Shown in pieces: positions 18,238 through 25,590 of a DNA stretch of 64,000 nt. A program made the position numbers and the translations under genes. The number at the start of each line of letters is the position of its first letter. The stretch's first letter is position 1. The notes beneath the pieces were generated by a model. It was not told the origin of the DNA. It did not search any database and saw only the letters and a list, made by a program, of their open reading frames with translations. The stretch is from Kibdelosporangium banguiense (lineage in GTDB: Bacteria; Actinomycetota; Actinomycetes; Mycobacteriales; Pseudonocardiaceae): the NCBI RefSeq assembly GCF_017876405.1, contig NZ_JAGINW010000001.1, positions 620,001 through 684,000 on the forward strand. Direction: 5' to 3'.

Positions 18238-18999
18238 ATGGGCGCCGGGCACAGCCACCTGCTGTACCGGGCCGGCGATTCGGCAGTCCACCGGCTGGCA
18301 CCGCACGTGAAGATCGTCTCGGCGCTGGCGATCGTGCTCTGTGTCGTGGCCACGCCGCGCGCCGAGTACTGGGCGTTCGGTGGCTACCTGGTCGTGCTGG
18401 TCGCGATCTGGGCGGTGGCGCGGATCCCGGTCCGGTGGTTCGCCGCGCGAGCCATGATCGAGGTGCCGTTCGTCGTGCTCGCGGTGGTGCTGCCGTTCGT
18501 CGGTGGCGGCGAACGTACGGAGTTCCTTGGCCTGTCGGTGTCCGTCGCGGGAACGCTCGCCGGGTGGAACATCCTGGTGAAAGGCACGCTCGGTGTGCTG
18601 GTGTCGCTCACACTGGCTGCGACAACGAGCCAGCGCGACCTGATCGCCGGGTTACAACGGCTACGCGTGCCCAGTCTGATCATCACGATCGCGACGCTGA
18701 TGCTGCGGTACGTCGAAGTCATCGTCGAGGAAGCGCGTCGCATGCGCGTGGCCCGTATCAGCCGCGGGCATGACCCACGGTTCCTCTGGCAGGTCGGTGC
18801 GACGGCGCGCAGCATCGGCACGCTCTTCATCCGAGCCTACGAACGTGGCGAGCGCGTGCACATCGCCATGCTGTCCCGGGGGTGGTCGGGCGTGCTGCCC
18901 GAGCCAGTCCGGTCACGACCAGAGGCGCGTCTCTGGCTGGCCGGGCTGGCACCCGCGTTGCTGTCCGTCACGACCCTTACGGTTGCGTTGTGGACCTGA
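18238..18999 (+). CDS. cbiQ: ECF transporter transmembrane component CbiQ
   Basis: A 253-residue T-component that couples CbiM to the ATPase. It shows several hydrophobic helices and the signature coupling segment with AlaArg-type motifs (RMRVARISRGHDPRF and HIAMLSRGWSG). The ATG immediately follows the cbiN stop. The 3' end overlaps the GTG start of cbiO by ten bases. Confidence 0.93.
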   Translation: MGAGHSHLLYRAGDSAVHRLAPHVKIVSALAIVLCVVATPRAEYWAFGGYLVVLVAIWAVARIPVRWFAARAMIEVPFVVLAVVLPFVGGGERTEFLGLSVSVAGTLAGWNILVKGTLGVLVSLTLAATTSQRDLIAGLQRLRVPSLIITIATLMLRYVEVIVEEARRMRVARISRGHDPRFLWQVGATARSIGTLFIRAYERGERVHIAMLSRGWSGVLPEPVRSRPEARLWLAGLAPALLSVTTLTVALWT

Positions 19000-19727
19000 C
19001 CCCCGCGCTGCTTGTCGAAGGCCTCGCATACGCGTACCCCGACGGGACACAAGCGCTGTTCGGCATTGACCTGCACGTGGAGCCTGGCGAGCGGGTTGCT
19101 GTGCTCGGTCCCAACGGCGCCGGCAAGACGACGCTCGTGATGCACCTCAACGGGGTGCTGCAGGCAGGCGCGGGCCGCATCGAGGTGGCCGGGCTGCCGG
19201 TCACGAAACAGAACCTCAAGGAGATCCGCCGCCGGGTCGGCGTGGTCTTCCAGGATCCGGATGACCAGTTGTTCATGCCGACCGTGCGTGAGGACGTCGC
19301 GTTCGGCCCGGCGAACTTCGGCGTCACCGGGGAGGCTCTGGAGACGGCCGTCACGTCGGCCATGGCTGCTGTCGGCGTCCGCGACCTCGAGTCGAAATCG
19401 CCGCTGCACCTGTCGTTTGGTCAACGACGGCGCGTCGCGGTGGCCACCGTGCTGGCGTGCGATCCGGAGATCATGGTGCTGGACGAGCCGTCCGCCAACC
19501 TCGAGCCGATCGCGCGGCGTGAGCTGGCCGAGGTGCTGCTCTCGCTGGACCGCACGATGCTGATGGTCACCCACGACCTGCCGTACGCCCTGCAGCTGTG
19601 TCCGCGCAGCATCCTGATCGACGGCGGTGTCATCGTCGCCGACCGCCCGACCGAGAAGATCCTCGCGGACACCCAGCTGCTGGCCCAGCACCGGCTGGAA
19701 CTGCCCTACGGCTTCAAGATCCCTTAA
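18990..19727 (+). CDS. cbiO: ECF transporter ATPase CbiO
   Basis: A 245-residue ABC ATPase driving metal uptake. Walker A is GPNGAGKT (40-47), the signature is LSFGQRRR, Walker B is IMVLDEP and the switch His is in MVTHDL. The Q-loop FQDPDDQLF is the typical energy-coupling-factor form. I chose the GTG at 18990 (MDLTPALLVEG), overlapping cbiQ by ten bases; the open frame upstream is cbiQ read in another frame. The stop overlaps the convergent epimerase gene by four bases. Confidence 0.92.
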   Translation: MDLTPALLVEGLAYAYPDGTQALFGIDLHVEPGERVAVLGPNGAGKTTLVMHLNGVLQAGAGRIEVAGLPVTKQNLKEIRRRVGVVFQDPDDQLFMPTVREDVAFGPANFGVTGEALETAVTSAMAAVGVRDLESKSPLHLSFGQRRRVAVATVLACDPEIMVLDEPSANLEPIARRELAEVLLSLDRTMLMVTHDLPYALQLCPRSILIDGGVIVADRPTEKILADTQLLAQHRLELPYGFKIP

Positions 19728-20740
19728 AGCGTGAAGCCCGCCGGGAACGGATCCGTGGGATCCAGCAGGTACTGAGCCATACCGGTGATCCAGGCGCGTC
19801 CGGATACCGTCGGTATCACAGCTGGATGCTCGCCGACGGTGGTCTCTTCCAGGAGCCGTCCGGTGAACGTCGTGCCCAGCAGGGACTCGTTGACGAAGTC
19901 CGCGCCGATGCCGAGATCGCCGCGGGCGTGCAACTGCGCCATCCGGGCGGACGTGCCGGTGCCGCACGGGGACCGGTCGAACCAGCCTGGGTGGATGACC
20001 ATGGCGTTGCGTGCGTCGCTGCGCTGTCCATCGCCGAGGTCACTCCCGGGAGCCACGAGCTGGACGTGCTTGCAGCCGCCGATACCCGGGTCGGCCGGGT
20101 GCACCGGGCGGCGCTGGTCGTTGATCGCAGCCATGATCTTCAGCCCGGCGGTCAGCATCCGGTCCTTCTCGGACTTGTCGAACGCGATGCCCAGGTCCTT
20201 GATCGGCAGGATCGCGTAGAAGTTGCCGCCGTACGCCATGTCGTAGCGGACCTCGCCGATCTCCGGGACGTCGACCACCGCGTCGAGCTCCAGCGAGAAC
20301 GACGGCACGTTCTGGATGGTGACCGAGGTGGCGCGGCCGTCGCGCACCTGGACCTCCGCGGTGACCAGGCCCGCCGGAGTGTCCAGCCGGACGGTCGTGA
20401 CCGGCTCGGTGACCTCCACCATGCCGGTCTCCACAAGGACCGTCGCCACACCGATGGTGCCGTGCCCGCACATCGGCAGGCAGCCCGACACCTCGATGTA
20501 CAGCACGCCGGTGTCGGCGTCTGGCCGCGTCGGTGGCTGCAGAATCGCGCCACTCATCGCGGCGTGCCCGCGCGGCTCGTTGACCAGGAACTGACGGATG
20601 TGGTCCAGGTGCTCCATGAAGTAAAGCCGGCGCGCGGCCATGGTGTCGCCGGGAATGACGCCGACGCCACCGGTGATCACCCGCGTCGGCATTCCCTCGG
20701 TATGTGAGTCGACAGCGCTGAAATACCGGGATGCCCGCAT
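19724..20740 (-). CDS. lhpA: 4-hydroxyproline 2-epimerase (proline racemase family)
   Basis: A 338-residue cofactor-free epimerase that turns trans-4-hydroxy-L-proline into cis-4-hydroxy-D-proline. Both catalytic cysteines of the family are present: Cys91 in MCGHGT and Cys259 in SPCGTGTSA, which separates it from the Thr-containing hydroxyproline dehydratases. It is the last gene of a five-gene operon, and its neighbours (dehydrogenase subunits and a DapA-family deaminase) support hydroxyproline rather than proline as substrate. Confidence 0.9.
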   Translation of the reverse strand: MRASRYFSAVDSHTEGMPTRVITGGVGVIPGDTMAARRLYFMEHLDHIRQFLVNEPRGHAAMSGAILQPPTRPDADTGVLYIEVSGCLPMCGHGTIGVATVLVETGMVEVTEPVTTVRLDTPAGLVTAEVQVRDGRATSVTIQNVPSFSLELDAVVDVPEIGEVRYDMAYGGNFYAILPIKDLGIAFDKSEKDRMLTAGLKIMAAINDQRRPVHPADPGIGGCKHVQLVAPGSDLGDGQRSDARNAMVIHPGWFDRSPCGTGTSARMAQLHARGDLGIGADFVNESLLGTTFTGRLLEETTVGEHPAVIPTVSGRAWITGMAQYLLDPTDPFPAGFTL

Positions 20741-20741
20741 G

Positions 20742-21641
20742 TCACGCTCCTACCGCACGGCGCATGTCCGCCTCCAGGATCGCCAGTTGTTCCGCCGACA
20801 GCGGCCCGCGCGGCGGACGGCACGGCCCGCCGTAACGGCCGACGTAGTCCATTCCGTACTTGATCGCCTGCACGAACTCGGTCCTCGAGTCCCAGCGGAA
20901 CGCACCGACCAGCGACGCGTACATCGTGCGGGCGTCCTCGACCTTGCCCTGCAGGGCCAGGGAGAACAGGCGCACGGACTCGGCCGGGAAGACGTTGGGG
21001 AAGCCGGCGAACCAGCCGGTGGCGCCCATCAGCACCGACTCGACCAGGACGTCGTCGGCGCCGGCGACCACGGCCAGGTCCGGCGCCAGGTCCCGGATCT
21101 CCAGCACGCGGCGGACGTCGCCGGAGAATTCCTTGACCGCGACCACGTTGTCCAACTGGGCGATCTCGGCGAGCAGGGCCGGGGTCAGGTCGACCTTGGT
21201 GTCGATCGGGTTGTTGTAGACCATCACCGGCAGGCCCACCGACGCGACCTGCTCGAAGTGCTTGATCACTTCACCTGGGTTGGCCCGGTACATCGTCGGC
21301 GGCAGGCACAGCACGCCGTCCGCGCCGTCCTCCGCGGCGGCTTCGGCCCAGTACCGCGCCTGGTGCGAGCCGACGCCGTGTACGCCGACGACAACGATCC
21401 CCTTGCCTTTGACGGTCTCTACGGCGGTCCGCGCCACCGCGCGGCGCTCCGCGTCCGTCAGTGACGAGTATTCGCCAAGGGACCCGTTCGGGCCGACGCC
21501 GCGACACCCGTTCTCGACGAGCCACGCGCAGTGCTCCGCGTAGCGGTCCAGGTCCACGCGGAGGCCCGCGGGCGCGCTCGTGTCCTCGGCGTAGGGCAAC
21601 GCTGTCGCCACGATGACACCGTCGAGCTTCTCCTGTGTCAC
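20742..21641 (-). CDS. lhpC: DapA-family enzyme, probable 1-pyrroline-4-hydroxy-2-carboxylate deaminase
   Basis: A 299-residue class I aldolase-fold enzyme. The Schiff-base lysine is Lys170 (VVAVKEFSGD) and the catalytic Tyr142 is in VMVYNNPI. In this operon it most likely deaminates the imine made by D-hydroxyproline dehydrogenase to 2-oxoglutarate semialdehyde. True dihydrodipicolinate synthase is less likely because the gene lies between hydroxyproline genes. The stop is one base from the lhpA start, and its start overlaps the preceding stop by four bases. Confidence 0.85.
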   Translation of the reverse strand: MTQEKLDGVIVATALPYAEDTSAPAGLRVDLDRYAEHCAWLVENGCRGVGPNGSLGEYSSLTDAERRAVARTAVETVKGKGIVVVGVHGVGSHQARYWAEAAAEDGADGVLCLPPTMYRANPGEVIKHFEQVASVGLPVMVYNNPIDTKVDLTPALLAEIAQLDNVVAVKEFSGDVRRVLEIRDLAPDLAVVAGADDVLVESVLMGATGWFAGFPNVFPAESVRLFSLALQGKVEDARTMYASLVGAFRWDSRTEFVQAIKYGMDYVGRYGGPCRPPRGPLSAEQLAILEADMRRAVGA

Positions 21642-22894
21642 TCTTCCTCCTCGGCTGCGAGTTCGCCCAGGCGCAGCGGTGCCGCGATCGGGCGTCGATC
21701 AGTAAAAGTCACTCCGGTCAGGTCGGCCGCGTTGCGCAGGCAGGTCCGGCCCTGGCACCTGCCGAGGCCCACCCGGCTGACCAGCTTCACGGCCCGTGCG
21801 CCGGTCGCGCCGCGGCTCACGATGGCGTCCTGCATGGCCGCGTAGGTGACGCGCTCGCAGCGGCAGATGGTGGTCTCGCCGGAGAGCCACCCCTGCCAAC
21901 CAGGCCTAATGGGATGCGCGTCAGCCAGGGCGGCCGCGAACCGGCGCCCTTGGCGGACCCTTCTCAACACCTCTGGTGGCGCTTCTCCCCCGGCCGCGAC
22001 AATGCCCGCCACCATGCCTTCGGCCGCGGCCAGATCTGCGCCGCCGATGCCGGTGACCTCGCCCGCCGCGAAGATGCCCGGAACTGAGGTTCGTTGTGCG
22101 ATGTCCACCTTTACGAAGCCGTCGGCGAGCTCGCAGCCTGCGGCGACGGCGAGTTCCAACTGAGGCGTGAAGCCGTAGCCCACACACACCGCGTCGGCCT
22201 GGATCCGTTTTGTGGCCACCACGTTCCAGTCGGCATCGAGCCGGCCGACGGTCGCTTCGTGGACGTGGTCCGTTCCGTGCGCCGCCACCACAGCCATCCT
22301 GGTCATGTACGGAATGCGGTGGCGTGCCAGGAGAGCCATGTAGCGCGCGGCCTCGAAAAGTTTGCTCCGGCCTGCGAACGCATGGCGCAGCCAGCGCGCC
22401 GGCGAGTTGGCTTCCAGGACGCCGACGACCTCGGCGCCGACGTCGAGCAAAGACTTGGTCACGGCGAACAGGAACGGCCCGGTCCCGGAGACGAGCACCC
22501 GGCGGCCGATGGCGAGCCGTTGCTCCTTGGCCAGAATTTGAGCCGCCCCCGCTGTGTAGACGCCTCGTTTGTCCCAGCCTGGGAACGGCACCGTTCTGTC
22601 GTAGGCGCCCGTGGCAAGCACAAGCGCGTCGGCGTCCACTGTGCGCGCCCGCCGGCCTGGCCCATCTGCGGGACCACTGAGCAGGTGCACCCGGCGGCCC
22701 TCGATCGCCCACACCACAGTGGACGGCAAGTGCTCAACGCCAGGCACGGTACGCGGCTGGTCGAACGGTTGCCGGTAGAACTGGCCGCCGACCGACGGTC
22801 CGGCGTCTACCAGCACCACGTGCGCGCCTCGCGACGCCGCTGCCCGCGCGGCGCTGATTCCCGCAGGACCCGCTCCGACTACGACGACCGTCAT
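21638..22894 (-). CDS. D-hydroxyproline dehydrogenase, FAD/NAD-type subunit with BFD-like [2Fe-2S] domain
   Basis: A 418-residue flavoprotein of the HcnB/OoxA type. It opens with VVVGAGPAGISAA, has GGQFYRQ typical of opine-oxidase alpha subunits, and a second GxGxxG region (VSGTGPFLFAVTKS). The C-terminal BFD-like domain carries four cysteines (CRCERVTY and GRCQGRTC) for a [2Fe-2S] cluster. Together with the next two proteins it should form a membrane-associated or soluble dehydrogenase that oxidises cis-4-hydroxy-D-proline. Confidence 0.87.
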   Translation of the reverse strand: MTVVVVGAGPAGISAARAAASRGAHVVLVDAGPSVGGQFYRQPFDQPRTVPGVEHLPSTVVWAIEGRRVHLLSGPADGPGRRARTVDADALVLATGAYDRTVPFPGWDKRGVYTAGAAQILAKEQRLAIGRRVLVSGTGPFLFAVTKSLLDVGAEVVGVLEANSPARWLRHAFAGRSKLFEAARYMALLARHRIPYMTRMAVVAAHGTDHVHEATVGRLDADWNVVATKRIQADAVCVGYGFTPQLELAVAAGCELADGFVKVDIAQRTSVPGIFAAGEVTGIGGADLAAAEGMVAGIVAAGGEAPPEVLRRVRQGRRFAAALADAHPIRPGWQGWLSGETTICRCERVTYAAMQDAIVSRGATGARAVKLVSRVGLGRCQGRTCLRNAADLTGVTFTDRRPIAAPLRLGELAAEEEE

Positions 22895-23094
22895 GACACG
22901 GTCCGTATGTCATCACCGTCGGCCGCGACGCGTTGGCATGCGCGTACGTCCGACACGCCGTTGACGGTCACAACGCAGTCAAAGCAGACGCCGATGCCGC
23001 AGAAGAGCCGGCCGCGACCCATGGTGTGCAGCACGGCGGCGATGGTCTGGCCGGGTTGTGCCAGAGCCGCCTGCCCATCAACGGTCAGTTTCAT
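22891..23094 (-). CDS. D-hydroxyproline dehydrogenase, small [2Fe-2S] subunit
   Basis: A 67-residue HcnA-like ferredoxin domain. It carries the plant-type cluster ligands CGIGVCFDC and a fourth Cys in RACQR. It overlaps the upstream oxidase gene by 17 bases and the downstream flavoprotein gene by four, so all three subunits are translationally coupled. Such small subunits carry electrons between the two flavoprotein subunits. Confidence 0.88.
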   Translation of the reverse strand: MKLTVDGQAALAQPGQTIAAVLHTMGRGRLFCGIGVCFDCVVTVNGVSDVRACQRVAADGDDIRTVS

Positions 23095-24232
23095 GAGCCA
23101 TCACCGCCGGACGGTCCACTCGGAACGGAAACGGGTCGACCGCGGGCGGCCGCCCTAGATAGAGGTCTGCGAGCAACTGGCCCGTCGCCGCAGCCAGTCC
23201 GATCCCGGCGCCTTCATGCCCGGTCGCGTGCCACAGTCCGGGCACGCGCGGGTCCTGGCCGATCACCGGCAGATGGTCGGGCGCGTACGGCCGCAACCCG
23301 CCGTACGCCCGCATGACCGGGACCTGGGCCAGCATCGGAAACAGACGGATCGCTTTTTGCGCCATCACCCTGAGCACGGCCACGCGGATGCTGTCGTCGA
23401 ACCCGACGCGCTCCCGGCTTGAGCCAATGAGGACGGTCCCGGCCTGGGTTGACTCGACCACTGTCGACGTCTGCAGGTCGGCATCCGCGCTCGCGACCGC
23501 GCCGACGTAGTCCGCGTCGTAGACCTTGTGCCGTACAGCGAACGGGACCGGCGCGGTGACGAGGAGCATGCCCCTGCGCGGCAGCACGGTGATCGGCGCT
23601 CCGGCCGCTTCGCTGAACGCGCCCGCCCACGGGCCACACGCGTTCACGACCGCATCGCAATGAAGAAAACCTTCACAAGTTTCGATGCCACCGGATCTCA
23701 GCTTCACAGCGCTCACGCCTGGACGGACCTCCCCACCGCGCCGCCGCACAGCCGCGAGCAACGTCGTCGCTGCGAGAACAGGCTGCAGTTGCGCGTCCTG
23801 CGAGTAGTACACGGCCGTCGCGAGATCCGGGGTGAGGTGCGGTTCGAGAGCCACCGCGTCCGCGACCGTGATCACGTCTGCCTGAACGCCGGCCTCCAGT
23901 TGCAGCGCGGCGAACTTTTCCAAGGCCTCGGCGTTCTCGGTCGCCACGACGAGGCCGCCCTTGGGCTCCCACTCCGCCTCGGCCAGGTCAGGCCCAAGTT
24001 CCTCGCGCAACTCGGCGAGCAACGCGGGCCAGCGGGCGATCGAGGCCAGGGCGAGGGTGAGTTCCGGGCCTGGCTGCTTGTCGGAGACCAGCACGTTGCC
24101 CTCACCGGCCGCGGTGGTTCCGCTCGCGGCTGAGCCGCGGTCGAGCACCGTGACCCGGACCCCGGCCGCGCTGAGCGCCTCGGCGCAGGCCGCGCCGATG
24201 ATGCCCGCTCCGACGACCACGACGTCCGGCAT
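23078..24232 (-). CDS. D-hydroxyproline dehydrogenase, DAO-type FAD subunit
   Basis: A 384-residue D-amino-acid-oxidase-like flavoprotein (HcnC/OoxB type), the catalytic subunit that binds cis-4-hydroxy-D-proline. The dinucleotide motif VVVGAGIIGAACA is at the N-terminus, and the C-terminal DAO signature HATGHEGAGIGLAAATGQL is intact. I chose the ATG at 24232; a GTG six bases upstream is equally open. It is the first gene of the operon, with a palindrome at 24243-24260 directly upstream. Confidence 0.88.
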   Translation of the reverse strand: MPDVVVVGAGIIGAACAEALSAAGVRVTVLDRGSAASGTTAAGEGNVLVSDKQPGPELTLALASIARWPALLAELREELGPDLAEAEWEPKGGLVVATENAEALEKFAALQLEAGVQADVITVADAVALEPHLTPDLATAVYYSQDAQLQPVLAATTLLAAVRRRGGEVRPGVSAVKLRSGGIETCEGFLHCDAVVNACGPWAGAFSEAAGAPITVLPRRGMLLVTAPVPFAVRHKVYDADYVGAVASADADLQTSTVVESTQAGTVLIGSSRERVGFDDSIRVAVLRVMAQKAIRLFPMLAQVPVMRAYGGLRPYAPDHLPVIGQDPRVPGLWHATGHEGAGIGLAAATGQLLADLYLGRPPAVDPFPFRVDRPAVMAHETDR

Positions 24233-24242
24233 TCTCACCCAC

Positions 24243-24260
24243 CGTTCATTAAAGTGAACG
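24243..24260. promoter_or_regulatory. Operator-like palindrome of the hydroxyproline operon
   Basis: A perfect 6-bp inverted repeat with a 6-bp spacer (cgttca-ttaaag-tgaacg) lies 11 bases upstream of the first dehydrogenase gene and downstream of the XRE-cupin regulator gene. It is the most likely binding site of that regulator. Confidence 0.55.
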
Positions 24261-24301
24261 CCAGCAGAGTAACTCCGGCGGATGGCGCCGCCAAGGGGCC
24301 A

Positions 24302-24880
24302 TTAGTGGTGGACGCGCGACGCGACCTGATCAGCCGGGTACTGCAGCAGGAGGACCGACATCACCAAGTCCTCCACAGCCTCGTAGATGTGCGGCCGTTG
24401 CGCCGGGAAACACACGTAGTCCCCAGGCCCGAGCACATATGGCTCCTCCGGAGGGCCAACCCTGAGCCGGCCCGAGATCACAGTGATGTGCTCAAGACCG
24501 GGATGTCCTTCGGAGTGCTGGACGGCTCCTGGACGTACCCGTTGGTCGTACACCTCGAACACCGTGTCGGTCAGATCCACCCGCCGCAGCATCCTCAGAT
24601 CGACCGCGTTGCTGCTCAGCACGTCGAGGCTCGCCGAACGCACCAGTACGACATCGGGCTCGGTACGCTCGGTGAGCAGGCTCGATACCGGCACGTTGAA
24701 GGCGTTCGACAAACTGAACACAGTCTCGATTGTCGGATTGCCCGTGCCGGACTCCAGCTGCGACAGCGTGCCCTTGGCGATCCCGGAGCGCCTGGCCAAT
24801 TCGGACAGTGAGAGCCCGGCTTGCCCACGCAGCGCCCTGAGGTTCGCAGCCAGCACCTGACCTGCTTGTTCCCTGACCAC
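24302..24880 (-). CDS. XRE-cupin transcriptional regulator, probably of hydroxyproline use
   Basis: A 192-residue regulator with an N-terminal helix-turn-helix (LSELARRSGIAKGTLSQLESG, about residues 24-45) and a C-terminal cupin domain (GHPGLEHITVISG ... LGPGDYVCFPA) that likely senses an amino acid ligand. It is co-directional with, and 69 bases upstream of, the hydroxyproline operon. Confidence 0.88.
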   Translation of the reverse strand: MVREQAGQVLAANLRALRGQAGLSLSELARRSGIAKGTLSQLESGTGNPTIETVFSLSNAFNVPVSSLLTERTEPDVVLVRSASLDVLSSNAVDLRMLRRVDLTDTVFEVYDQRVRPGAVQHSEGHPGLEHITVISGRLRVGPPEEPYVLGPGDYVCFPAQRPHIYEAVEDLVMSVLLLQYPADQVASRVHH

Positions 24881-24972
24881 CCGGCCTCCTCAAGCTCGCA
24901 GGGGCGAGGTTACCCAACTCACTTCCGGGAAGTGCTTGAGAACGGACTGGGCAGGTCGTGCGTTGAGAGCCT

Positions 24973-25512
24973 ATGGACATAACGGTCGAAAGCCGTGCCC
25001 TGGTACTCGTCGCCGGGCTGCCCGGCTCAGGCAAGAGCACGCTGCTGCGCCGGACACGCGCCAACGTGCCGATCTCCGTGATCGACACGGACCACCTACG
25101 CAACTGGCTGAGGCGCGTGCTCCCCAGCTCCGTGCCGTACGGCTGGTACCGCCCGCTTGTGCATTTGCTGAACACAGCGCGGATCGTCGGCACCGTCATT
25201 TGCTCATCCCGCCCAGTCCTAGTGCACGACCCAGCAACAGGAGCCGCCGCGCGGACCGCTTTCGCCGTCATCGGCGCGATCAGCGGTCGTCGCCGTCATC
25301 TCATCTGGATCGACTGCTCCCCCGCCGAAGCGCTCGCCGGTCAGGTCGCGCGTGGACGCGTTCTGCTCAAGTGGTCCTTCGCCCGTCACGCGCGTCGCTC
25401 ACCTGTGATGCGCTCACGTTTGCTCGCCGGACGCACCCCACAGGGCTGGCACACCGCGCGCATCGTCGGCAGAGACGTCGCAAGTACGGGACTGTGCGTG
25501 CGCGTGGCCTGA
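24973..25512 (+). CDS. P-loop kinase-like AAA ATPase
   Basis: A 179-residue protein with a strong N-terminal Walker A (GLPGSGKS, about residues 16-23) and a DTDH motif near residue 38 typical of small zeta-toxin-like or gluconate-kinase-like kinases. No substrate-specific motif was recognised. It is monocistronic, and its 3' end converges on the acylase gene; a 7-bp inverted repeat (25537-25543 / 25561-25567) lies between. Confidence 0.75.
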   Translation: MDITVESRALVLVAGLPGSGKSTLLRRTRANVPISVIDTDHLRNWLRRVLPSSVPYGWYRPLVHLLNTARIVGTVICSSRPVLVHDPATGAAARTAFAVIGAISGRRRHLIWIDCSPAEALAGQVARGRVLLKWSFARHARRSPVMRSRLLAGRTPQGWHTARIVGRDVASTGLCVRVA

Positions 25513-25590
25513 GTTTCCTCTTGCTCCCGGAAAGTACTGGCGGAGCAGGAGAAACCCGCCCCGCCAGACGTCCTCAACCCGGCGCCACGG

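Noticed and set aside
20742-21641. Dihydrodipicolinate synthase of lysine synthesis
   Set aside because: The gene is locked between hydroxyproline genes with overlapping ends, which favours the pathway deaminase.
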